Shown here: positions 13,908-20,741 of the stretch, piece by piece
Layout of the letters: every line of letters begins with the position of its first letter
How positions within the stretch are numbered: position 1 is the first letter of the stretch
Source: CAYQCE01 sp964415885
GTDB lineage: Bacteria; Zixibacteria; MSB-5A5; JAABVY01; JAHJOQ01
Direction of reading: 5' to 3'
Assembly: GCA_964415885.1 (NCBI GenBank)
Contig: CAYQCE010000060.1
Location: forward strand, 1-21,374
DNA length: 21,374 bases
The notes under the pieces: model-generated
Database searches by the model: none
What the model was told of the DNA's origin: nothing
Seen by the model: the letters and a program-made list of their open reading frames with translations, nothing else
Made by a program: the position numbers and the translations under genes

Positions 13908-14591
13908 ATGAAAACTATGGCGAAGGTAACTGTAAGCATGTCGACGGTACTGCTTCTCCTTTTCGTCCTATCGCCCAGCACAATGGCGAAGAAATGGGAC
14001 GTTAAACCGGACAGCGTCGAGCTGACCGGCGGAGATATCGACAGACCGTACGAAATCAAGGAGATAGTGAGTTTCACTCTCAAGCGCGATATAGCCGAAG
14101 AGTCGATGAAGGAGGCGCACGAGCGTTTGAAGAAGACTGCATCCGACAGAGGTTGCGACGCCGTGATCTTTGTCGATCATTACACCGAGCGCGATCCAAC
14201 CGAACTGTTTACGAATGCTATTCTCGTGCAGACTCTCGACTCTGCAGAGTATGCGGAGCATCGCGAGGAGTGGAAATCTCCGGATGAGATAAGAGAAAAA
14301 GTGAAGAATCGCGATATCATCCTCGCCGAGGATGATATCCCATATCCGTACGAGATCGAGTGGATAGCGGACGTTGTGTCGCCGGATGGCTCCGCGGCAT
14401 CAACGAGCACGGTCGATGGCCTCCTGTCGGATTTTGCGCGCAAAAAGCGCGGCCACGCGGTCATTTTCATTAGCTACGATCGCGCAGGCACGCAGGTTAA
14501 CGGTGCCAAGGGAGTCATAGTGAAATTCCCGCGCCAGTGGCTCAGAAAGGGTGACATTCCGGACTGGCCGGATCCATGGAAAGGAATGTAG
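13908..14591 (+). CDS. Exported protein of unknown function with internal duplication
   Basis: 227 residues. A signal peptide is clear (basic N-terminus, VLLLLFVLSP core, probable cleavage after STMA at residue 27). The mature protein contains two related units about 100 residues apart: residues 47-109 with RPYEI...RGCDAVIFVDHY, and 147-206 with YPYEI...RGHAVIFISYDR. Each then runs into a hydrophobic strand (NAILVQ, KGVIVK). A charged linker with many Glu/Asp/Arg joins them. The beta-alpha-beta pattern around G-C/H-x-A-V-I-F resembles small YbjQ-like domains, but I do not recognise the family. AAGGAG nine bases before the ATG supports the start. No neighbour suggests a function; periplasmic location is likely. 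Confidence 0.85.
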   Translation: MKTMAKVTVSMSTVLLLLFVLSPSTMAKKWDVKPDSVELTGGDIDRPYEIKEIVSFTLKRDIAEESMKEAHERLKKTASDRGCDAVIFVDHYTERDPTELFTNAILVQTLDSAEYAEHREEWKSPDEIREKVKNRDIILAEDDIPYPYEIEWIADVVSPDGSAASTSTVDGLLSDFARKKRGHAVIFISYDRAGTQVNGAKGVIVKFPRQWLRKGDIPDWPDPWKGM

Positions 14592-14675
14592 GGTTTGACT
14601 GGTTAGTCGGCTGGCGATTCATGCCGGTAAGCGCTGAGACCAATAGAGTACAAACTTAACGCTGGAGATCTTCGT

Positions 14676-15101
14676 TTGGCTGAAGACAGAAAGATACGAA
14701 TACTGCTTGCTAAACCGGGTCTTGATGGGCACGACCGTGGCATTAAGGTAATAGCCGCCGCGCTGCGGGACGCAGGCATGGAGGTGATCTATACAGGTTT
14801 GCGGCAGACGCCGACTATGATAGCTGATGCCGCCGTTCAGGAAGACGTCGATGCTGTCGGAGTCTCGATTCTCTCCGGCGCACACATGACCCTCTTCCCT
14901 GCCATCCGGCAGCTTCTCGATCAGAAAGGCGCCAAGGATATGGTACTTTTCGGAGGCGGAATCATCCCGGACGCGGAAGCGCGCGAACTCGAAGCGCAGG
15001 GTATCGACAAGCTGTTCCAGCCGGGAACTCCTACGGATCATATCGTCTCGTATATCCGCGAACGGGTGAGCACCAAACGCGAGGGAGAGTCGATCCTGTA
15101 A
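14676..15101 (+). CDS. Methylmalonyl-CoA mutase, B12-binding (small/C-terminal) subunit
   Basis: Adenosylcobalamin-binding subunit of a split mutase that interconverts methylmalonyl-CoA and succinyl-CoA. The 141 residues form one flavodoxin-like domain with the base-off/His-on signature D17-G-H19-D-R-G22 (His19 being the cobalt ligand), then SILSGAH and FGGGIIPD. There is no TIM-barrel catalytic domain, so the large subunit must be encoded elsewhere. The start is TTG, chosen because GGAG is placed eight bases upstream (14664-14667) and the family N-terminus begins there. It connects functionally to the carboxyltransferase at 2248, which would produce methylmalonyl-CoA. A strong terminator follows. 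Confidence 0.92.
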   Translation: MAEDRKIRILLAKPGLDGHDRGIKVIAAALRDAGMEVIYTGLRQTPTMIADAAVQEDVDAVGVSILSGAHMTLFPAIRQLLDQKGAKDMVLFGGGIIPDAEARELEAQGIDKLFQPGTPTDHIVSYIRERVSTKREGESIL

Positions 15102-15131
15102 GCAGTTGTCGACTTCAACGCAAAGACTATG

Positions 15132-15158
15132 AAAGGCCTGCACATTGCGGGCCTTTTT
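15132..15158 (+). terminator. Rho-independent terminator after the mutase B12 subunit
   Basis: AAAGGCCTGC (15132-15141), loop ACATT, GCGGGCCTTT (15147-15156): ten pairs including one wobble, followed by more T residues running up to the assembly gap. It lies 30 bases past the stop codon. Confidence 0.93.
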
Positions 15159-15258
15159 NNNNNNNNNNNNNNNNNNNNNNNNNNNNNNNNNNNNNNNNNN
15201 NNNNNNNNNNNNNNNNNNNNNNNNNNNNNNNNNNNNNNNNNNNNNNNNNNNNNNNNNN
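15159..15258. other. Assembly gap of 100 N
   Basis: Exactly 100 N immediately after the terminator's T-tract. Real length unknown; at least the 5' part of one gene is missing here. Confidence 0.97.
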
Positions 15259-15260
15259 CG

Positions 15261-15341
15261 TTCTACACTCGGTTTGGCATGAGACGAATGGGAGCGATGG
15301 CCCTGAGGAATTACGAGTCCCAGGCGGGAAAGAAGGCGTAA
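15261..15341 (+). CDS. 3' end of an unidentified gene cut by the assembly gap
   Basis: An open frame leaves the gap and ends at TAA (15339-15341), giving about 26 C-terminal residues that start FYTRFGMRRMGAMAL. FYTRFGMRRMG recalls the last strand-helix of GNAT acetyltransferases (FYeklGF+..G), but the piece is too short to assign. It is not part of the mutase subunit, which ends before the gap. Codon composition is plausible for coding sequence. Confidence 0.4.
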   Translation, partial: FYTRFGMRRMGAMALRNYESQAGKKA

Positions 15342-15700
15342 TATTCGGGATCGACCGCAGGTCAGACGACGCATGGCTTGGGAGCTGTTGAGAGAGCGAG
15401 CCTCAATGGACCCTTGCCACATCCGCCGACAAGACAATATCGCGAAACAGACCACAGCACTGAAACCGGACAAGAAGACTTCACATTCTACTTTACTTAT
15501 CATATTCTAATAAATTGATCTGCAACAAATTGTCGGCTCATACGTAACAAGTACATAAGAGACTGACGCGGGTGCATGCTTTGATATTCACAACGGGGAC
15601 TCGCGATTGTGAAGTCGACATATCAGCCCTGACCACGCCCAAGGTGCAGGGCACCCGAGTCGGGTGCATTTGGACGCTGCGATTTTTGGAGACTCCATCG
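15342..15700. other. Intergenic leader before the GT-C-like membrane protein
   Basis: About 360 bases. A possible promoter is TTCACA (15480-15485), 17 bases, TATTCT (15503-15508). A compact hairpin GCACCCG-AGT-CGGGTGC lies at 15651-15667 in the leader. The frame extending the downstream gene up to 15572 is probably non-coding. Nothing recognisable in 15342-15479. Confidence 0.45.
15651..15667 (+). repeat. Perfect 7-bp hairpin in the leader of the membrane protein
   Basis: GCACCCG and CGGGTGC flank AGT. Outer CCAA (15639-15642 approx.) and TTGG could lengthen it with an internal loop. There is no T-run, so it is not an obvious terminator. It ends 33 bases before the chosen start codon. Confidence 0.55.
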
Positions 15701-17581
15701 ATGGCGCCTGGCTCATATCTGCAGCCTTTGGCTGCAAACGCAGTCCGTAAGAGACTGCTGATTCTGGCGGCCGCAGGGCTTGCTGCGGTAGTCATTACTC
15801 TGTTCCTCTATCTTTTAGGCTATACATCATTTGCAGATGTCCTCACCGCCATACTGACCTCCATCACTGGTATTGTCGTAGTTGAGCTTATCGTACGAAC
15901 CGTGTACGCATCCAAGAGGATCCCGAAGTACCGTACGCCCGAGTTCGAGGGACGATCTCCGGTTCAATCGACAATTGCAGTACTTCTTTACGCACTGATC
16001 ACGGTCATCTTCTTCTACCCCGTTCTATCCGATATCAGCTTGGCGCTGATCGGACCGACTGAGGATAATGTCAAGTATCTCTGGAATATGTGGTGGGGCG
16101 AGCGCTATTTTGCGGGTCTCGAACCGAGCCTGACATACAGCCAGGACATTTTCTATCCCGAGGGCAGCTCGCTAGTCTTTAACGACTACTCGTGGTATAA
16201 CCTCGGGCTATCGCTTATACTCGGGACTTTCGTTAACGACACGACGATTTACAATTTGCTGATCCTTCACACGTTTGTGTTGAGCGGCCTCGGAGCTTTC
16301 ATGCTCGTGCGCTACCTGACCGGGTCATTCTGGGCAGCGCTCCTCGGCGGTTTCATTTTCGCGTTTAACCCGTCGCACTATGCGCATTCGCTGCACCACC
16401 TGAACGTTGCATCGATACAATTCCTGCCGTTCTTCGTGCTATTCTACATCAAGGCCGTGCGGACCGGGATGTTTCGCAACACGATTCTCGCCGCGTTTTT
16501 CCTCTTTCTCTGCGCCATGTGCGACTGGAACTACCTGATCTTCTGTCTGATATTCATGGCCGTGAGCTACCTGTTCATCAGTATCCAGCGACAGAAGCTG
16601 ATCCTTCCGGACAGACTCAGAACATCCGCGATCGTGTTTGGGATAGGCGTTCTGCCGGTAATACCGTGGCTTGCGCAGATGAGTCTGGTTGGGCTGAACA
16701 GCCCGGAGGCAAACCCGATCGGCCACAATATATTCGTTGCAGACCTGCTCGCATTCATAGTTCCCCATTCGTATCATCTCCTGTCGGATGCGGGCTTCAT
16801 CGAGAACTTCAACAGGGCAATAACCGGCAATGCCTGGGAGAGCGCGGTCTATCTCGGTGTTGGGAACATAGCCCTTGCAGCGTACGCCGTCTTCGCGCGA
16901 ACGAGACGGGTCTATATACTGCTCGCATCGGTCATTACATTTTCCATACTCGGTATGGGATCGTATCTCCATTTCGCCGGAGTAGAGCTGCCGATAGCGC
17001 TGCCCTATCGGCTTTTCGAGATGATTCCCCTGCTGCAGCACGCACGAAACCCTGCCCGATTGATAGTCTTCGTATATCTGGCGATGGCTGTACTCGCACC
17101 GCTCGGGATGGTGTATCTGATAAGAAGATGGAAATCGCCATTAATCAGGACGGCAGTCTTCGCCGGAATCTCGGCCGTGGTGTTCTTCGATTTCTTCTCC
17201 GTCTGCACGGAGACATCGGAGACATCCTCTCCGCTCTGCTACGAGGTTATCGAGCGCGATAACGGCGACTATGCGATTTTGGACCTGCCGACATCGTGGG
17301 TAGGGAACGCACAGTACATGATGTTCCAGACGCATCATAATAAGCCGATAGTGCAGGGCCTTGTACCTCGCAAGATCGGTCGGTCGCTTATCGATTATCT
17401 CGCTTTTCGGGATATTCAGGAGCGTCGCCGGCAGTTGATCCGCAACAAGGTAAAGTACATTGTGCTTCACAAGAAGCATCTCGGCGCCGCCGCCGCGGAC
17501 GCCATCCGCTATCACAGGCAGGCGTTCATGCAAATCTATTCCGACGCTACGCAGGTTGTATTTCAAGTCTACAGGGAGTAG
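15701..17581 (+). CDS. Multi-pass membrane protein, GT-C (glycosyltransferase 39/YfhO-like)
   Basis: About 626 residues with roughly a dozen hydrophobic segments, the first two near residues 20-65. The first extracytoplasmic loop has the acidic pair Glu121-Asp122 in GPTEDNVKYLWNMWWGE, followed by QDIFYPEGSSL. This layout is typical of lipid-linked-sugar-dependent GT-C enzymes, in which such an acidic residue is catalytic. QHARNPARLIVFVYLA further on resembles YfhO-type proteins. The last 100 residues are a soluble extracytoplasmic tail. It would transfer a sugar to a protein, lipid or glycan at the membrane, but the acceptor is unknown. I chose ATG 15701 because GGAG lies at 15688-15691; the longer frame from 15572 adds 43 residues across a hairpin with no protein-like features. 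It ends 12 bases from the convergent kinase gene. Confidence 0.8.
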   Translation: MAPGSYLQPLAANAVRKRLLILAAAGLAAVVITLFLYLLGYTSFADVLTAILTSITGIVVVELIVRTVYASKRIPKYRTPEFEGRSPVQSTIAVLLYALITVIFFYPVLSDISLALIGPTEDNVKYLWNMWWGERYFAGLEPSLTYSQDIFYPEGSSLVFNDYSWYNLGLSLILGTFVNDTTIYNLLILHTFVLSGLGAFMLVRYLTGSFWAALLGGFIFAFNPSHYAHSLHHLNVASIQFLPFFVLFYIKAVRTGMFRNTILAAFFLFLCAMCDWNYLIFCLIFMAVSYLFISIQRQKLILPDRLRTSAIVFGIGVLPVIPWLAQMSLVGLNSPEANPIGHNIFVADLLAFIVPHSYHLLSDAGFIENFNRAITGNAWESAVYLGVGNIALAAYAVFARTRRVYILLASVITFSILGMGSYLHFAGVELPIALPYRLFEMIPLLQHARNPARLIVFVYLAMAVLAPLGMVYLIRRWKSPLIRTAVFAGISAVVFFDFFSVCTETSETSSPLCYEVIERDNGDYAILDLPTSWVGNAQYMMFQTHHNKPIVQGLVPRKIGRSLIDYLAFRDIQERRRQLIRNKVKYIVLHKKHLGAAAADAIRYHRQAFMQIYSDATQVVFQVYRE

Positions 17582-17593
17582 ATACAGGCTGGC

Positions 17594-18478
17594 TCAGCAG
17601 TTCAAATGCCCGATGGGGAGTCTCATGGTCACAGTGGTTCCCTTTCCCGGCTCACTCTCAATATCGATCTCGCCGCCATGATCCTTGACTATGCTGAAGG
17701 CCGATGCCAGGCCGGTGCCCACTCGCACGCGGGTCCCCCCTCGGCGAAAACCGAACCTGAACAGGTGCCGCAAGTCTTCTTGCTCTATCCCTCTGCCGGT
17801 GTCGCTAATCTCGACGACTATATTCCCGTCGTCGAAGGAAGTTCGCGCCGTGATTTCACCGCTGCCCTCGATTGCGTCGACAGCGTTTCTCATCAGGCTC
17901 AAAAACGCTTGATTAAGCCTGGTTGGATAACATTGAAGCTCCGGAATTTTCCCGAGATCCTTGTTAAATGCAATACGTCCACGAACGCGATGCTGAACTA
18001 ACGCAACTGCGGCTTCCAGTCCCTCGTTGATGTCGACCAGCTTGCATTCCGACCCATCCAGATGGCTGAAACTCTTGAGGCTCCGGACGATTTTGTCGAT
18101 ACGATGGGATGCCTTCTCGACCACAGCAATGTTGTCCTTGAGCATTTTGAAATAGCGCCGAATCTTATCATTCTGACGGAGATCATCAATTGACTCGGCC
18201 GACGCGAGGGTCTCATCGATTCGCACGAGGCATCTGTTGGCGGCGTCTGCGGAAGCCTTCACCACTCCGTTTGGGTTGTTGATCTCGTGCGCAACCCCCG
18301 CCACGAATTCGGTCAGGCATGAGTGACGAGTGGATGTCACGAGCGAGGATCGATCGTCCATCAGTGTCGATAGCTCCTCCAGGAGATCGTCATACATAGC
18401 CTTCAGATCGCCGCATTTCGATTCGGCGGAATCCGTCTCGCAGAATTCCGGGTCGTTCTTCAAGTCTCTGGCGTCCAT
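17594..18478 (-). CDS. Small soluble sensor histidine kinase
   Basis: 294 residues with no membrane span and no recognised sensor domain. The acidic N-terminus (1-45) looks helical and may form a dimerising coiled coil. The HisKA dimerisation domain has phosphoacceptor His64 in VAGVAHEINNPNG. The ATPase domain has the N-box NQAFLSLMRNAVDAIEG, G1 DTGRGI and a modified G2 GTGLASAFSIVKDHGG. The usual F-box FxPFFTTK is replaced by HLFRFGFRRGGTRVR. No response regulator is adjacent, so it is an orphan kinase. GGAAG four bases upstream of ATG supports the start. It may receive input through its N-terminus or a partner protein. Confidence 0.9.
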   Translation of the reverse strand: MDARDLKNDPEFCETDSAESKCGDLKAMYDDLLEELSTLMDDRSSLVTSTRHSCLTEFVAGVAHEINNPNGVVKASADAANRCLVRIDETLASAESIDDLRQNDKIRRYFKMLKDNIAVVEKASHRIDKIVRSLKSFSHLDGSECKLVDINEGLEAAVALVQHRVRGRIAFNKDLGKIPELQCYPTRLNQAFLSLMRNAVDAIEGSGEITARTSFDDGNIVVEISDTGRGIEQEDLRHLFRFGFRRGGTRVRVGTGLASAFSIVKDHGGEIDIESEPGKGTTVTMRLPIGHLNC

Positions 18479-18554
18479 TGCACTTCCAATCTAATAATCT
18501 CGCCGTCAGCCGCTGAATTTCGTCTATCGATTATTTGATCAGGAATGCAGCGAA

Positions 18555-18600
18555 ACGATTCAGGGAATCGTCCGGCATGAGCCGGAAAACCGGACTCCGG
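18555..18600. repeat. Cluster of short inverted repeats upstream of tRNA-Arg
   Basis: ACGATTC-AGG-GAATCGT (18555-18571) is followed at once by CCGGC-ATGA-GCCGG (18572-18585). GTCCGG (18570-18575) can also pair with CCGGAC (18590-18595), giving mutually exclusive folds. The cluster lies between the kinase start (minus strand) and the tRNA promoter (plus strand). Confidence 0.6.
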
Positions 18601-18608
18601 GATTTATG

Positions 18609-18637
18609 TTGACTTTTCGGTGTGTGCTGGATATGCT
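18609..18637 (+). promoter_or_regulatory. Promoter of tRNA-Arg
   Basis: TTGACT (18609-18614), exactly 17 bases, TATGCT (18632-18637), 14 bases before the first tRNA base. A near-consensus -35 with optimal spacing makes this one of the better promoter candidates in the window. Confidence 0.65.
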
Positions 18638-18650
18638 TGGATTTAAGCAT

Positions 18651-18722
18651 GCCCCCGTGGTGTAATGGATAACGCACCAGCCTCCGGAGCTGGTAATCCA
18701 GGTTCGATTCCTGGCGGGGGTA
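18651..18722 (+). tRNA. tRNA-Arg, anticodon CCG
   Basis: Folds as a complete cloverleaf. The acceptor strand GCCCCCG pairs with CGGGGGT. The D stem is GTGT with ACGC. The anticodon stem is CCAGC/GCTGG with loop CTCCGGA, so the anticodon is CCG, reading CGG (Arg). A four-base variable loop follows, then the T stem CCAGG/CCTGG with loop TTCGATT. The first acceptor pair is G1-U72, a wobble. The discriminator is A73, and the 3' CCA is not encoded (TAC follows). Confidence 0.96.
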
Positions 18723-18742
18723 TACTGATTCTGTCTTCCCTC

Positions 18743-18772
18743 TTGACTTCTCCCCCACACCCGCCATATTCA
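18743..18772 (+). promoter_or_regulatory. Weak candidate promoter of the EamA transporter
   Basis: TTGACT (18743-18748), 18 bases, TATTCA (18767-18772). The -35 is good and the -10 poor. The alternative is read-through from the tRNA promoter, since I see no terminator after the tRNA. Confidence 0.3.
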
Positions 18773-18803
18773 CTCAACATCAACCTAACGGAAGCGACCG
18801 AGC

Positions 18804-19655
18804 ATGTCACCGAAGAATATCCCGCCCGGAATCAAATATATCCTTCTCTCGACCATTTTCTTCCAGTTCATGAATGTTGGCGTCAAGATGCTGCCGCATA
18901 TCCCGGTGATCGAGATCGTGTTTTTCCGCGCGCTCGTGACGCTGATAGTCGGCTATATCCTGATCGCGCGAGCGGGTATCTCCCACTGGGGCAATAACAG
19001 GAAATTCCTGATCGCGCGCGGAGTCGCGGGCACTGCCGCACTCATCTTGTATTTCTTCACTCTGCAGTTTATGCCGCTCGCGTCCGCTGTTACGATCCAA
19101 TACATGTCGCCGATTTTCACCATAATTATCGCGGGGATCCTGCTGAAAGAGCCGCCTCGACCGATTCAATGGCTCTTCTTTCTGATCTCGTTTGCGGGAG
19201 TTGTCATGCTTAAAGGGTTCGATCCGCGTGTTACGCCATTCGAGCTCGCGATCGGGATTACGTCCGCCTTCTGTTCCGGTCTGGCATACAACTTCATCCG
19301 CAAGGTGAAAGATACCGATGATGCGCTCGTCGTTGTGTTCTATTTCCCGCTTGTAACGGTACCCGTGGCCGGCGGCTACGCGGCATTCAACTGGGTAATG
19401 CCGCACGGCACAGACTGGCTTCTCCTTCTGATGATAGGGCTGGGCACCACGATCGCCCAGATATTCATGACCAGGGCATATCAGGCCGATCGCGCATCCA
19501 ACATTTCGAACTTCAACTATCTCGGGTCTGTCTATGCCATAATCCTCGGCTATTTCCTCTTCGGTGAGATCCTCCCGCCATTAGCATTTGTCGGGATCGT
19601 GGTCATTGTCTTCGGCGTCGTAATGAGCAGCCGTTACCGCGTCCCAAATCACTGA
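18804..19655 (+). CDS. EamA-family (drug/metabolite superfamily) membrane transporter
   Basis: Inner-membrane permease of 283 residues with about ten hydrophobic helices arranged as two EamA repeats. Typical features are FFRALVTLIVGYIL in helix 2, the PLASAVTIQYMSPIFTIIIAGILLKEPP segment ending the first repeat, and the matching ASNISNFNYLGSVYAIILGYFLFGE in the second. Members export or import amino acids, nucleotide-like metabolites or other small molecules; the substrate cannot be read here. Length is normal for the 10-TM class. The Shine-Dalgarno (GGAAG nine bases upstream) is modest. It stands alone between a tRNA and a hydrolase gene reading the same way, 62 bases away. Confidence 0.92.
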   Translation: MSPKNIPPGIKYILLSTIFFQFMNVGVKMLPHIPVIEIVFFRALVTLIVGYILIARAGISHWGNNRKFLIARGVAGTAALILYFFTLQFMPLASAVTIQYMSPIFTIIIAGILLKEPPRPIQWLFFLISFAGVVMLKGFDPRVTPFELAIGITSAFCSGLAYNFIRKVKDTDDALVVVFYFPLVTVPVAGGYAAFNWVMPHGTDWLLLLMIGLGTTIAQIFMTRAYQADRASNISNFNYLGSVYAIILGYFLFGEILPPLAFVGIVVIVFGVVMSSRYRVPNH

Positions 19656-19717
19656 ATCTTTCCAGAACTGAGGGGCGCTAATCAGTGTTGTATTGCTGAC
19701 GAAAGGGTAGCAACATT

Positions 19718-20728
19718 ATGGACTCAGTCACACAAATTGCACTCGGCGCCGCGGTTGGTGAGGCGTATCTTGGCCGCAAGGTCGGCAATAAGGCGATGCT
19801 CTGGGGTGGGGCGATTGGCCTTTTGCCCGATCTCGATGTCGCAGCATACCCGCTCCTCGACGAAGTCGGGAAGCTCGCATTCCACAGGGGCATCTCTCAC
19901 TCTGTGACTTTCACAATCCTGGCCGCACCAATTTTGGGCTGGATCATCTGGAAGACACACAAGAAAGAGCCGGTAAAGTGGCATCACTGGTCTATTCTCG
20001 CAGCGCTCGCGATCGGAACGCATATTCTCTTGGATTGCTTCACGGTCTACGGAACACAGGTCTGGCAGCCGTTCACCGATTTGCGGGTGCAATGGAACTC
20101 TATAGCGATAATCGATCCGCTCTATTCAGTGCCGCTGCTATTGGGGCTGATCCTCGCGTTCCGTCTCAAGCGAAATCTGTCGCGCCGCAGATTGTACAAT
20201 TACCTCGGTATCGGGATCAGCACGCTGTACTTGTTAACCGCGATCGGTTTCAAGACTTACGCGAATTCGGTTTTCGAGGGCGCCCTCGCTCGCGAGGGAA
20301 TCGAGTACGAGCGATATATCACAACGCCTACGCTGTTCAATTCGCTATTGTGGAGAGTGACGGCACAGACCGATGATGGGTTCTACACAGCGTACTACTC
20401 ACTTCTCGATACTGATGATGCTATCAGGTTCACCTATATCCCTCAGAATCGGGAGTTGATCGAACCGCACATGGAGAGTCGCGTTGTGAAGCAATTGATC
20501 TGGTTCTCAGGCGGCTGGTGGTCAGCGAATATCAACGACGGCAGAATACAATTCCACGACCTCCGGTTCGGCCAACTCGATTTCGACGGCAGAACCGGGG
20601 CGAGCTTTGTTTTCTCCTGGCAGTTGAAGCCATCCGGCAATACGGTTGAGATGACGAGAGCGGAAATGGATGTTGAGGACCCCTCCTCACAACTCAAGGG
20701 ACTCTGGAAAAGGATCAAAGGAACATAG
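19718..20728 (+). CDS. YdjM/DUF457-type membrane-bound putative metal-dependent hydrolase
   Basis: 336-residue inner-membrane protein of the LexA-regulated YdjM / YfhP family of putative metal-dependent hydrolases. The N-terminus MDSVTQIALGAAVGEA is diagnostic. The likely metal site is formed by D38-x-D40 in LLPDLD, H56-R-G-I-S-H61-S, and H102-x-x-x-D106 in THILLDCFTVYG. Four or five hydrophobic segments lie before residue about 180. The C-terminal half is a soluble beta-rich domain with many aromatic residues, longer than minimal members. The biochemical reaction of the family is not established. It ends 13 bases before the alcohol dehydrogenase start, suggesting co-transcription. Confidence 0.88.
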   Translation: MDSVTQIALGAAVGEAYLGRKVGNKAMLWGGAIGLLPDLDVAAYPLLDEVGKLAFHRGISHSVTFTILAAPILGWIIWKTHKKEPVKWHHWSILAALAIGTHILLDCFTVYGTQVWQPFTDLRVQWNSIAIIDPLYSVPLLLGLILAFRLKRNLSRRRLYNYLGIGISTLYLLTAIGFKTYANSVFEGALAREGIEYERYITTPTLFNSLLWRVTAQTDDGFYTAYYSLLDTDDAIRFTYIPQNRELIEPHMESRVVKQLIWFSGGWWSANINDGRIQFHDLRFGQLDFDGRTGASFVFSWQLKPSGNTVEMTRAEMDVEDPSSQLKGLWKRIKGT

Positions 20729-20741
20729 GAAGGAACATACG

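Noticed and set aside
14619..15503. 294-codon minus-strand open frame across the second gap
   Set aside because: It is antisense to the well-supported mutase subunit and its terminator, and continuity depends on the N run.
15572..15700. Longer start of the GT-C-like membrane protein
   Set aside because: The extra 43 codons run across a perfect hairpin and encode nothing membrane-like; ATG 15701 has GGAG upstream.
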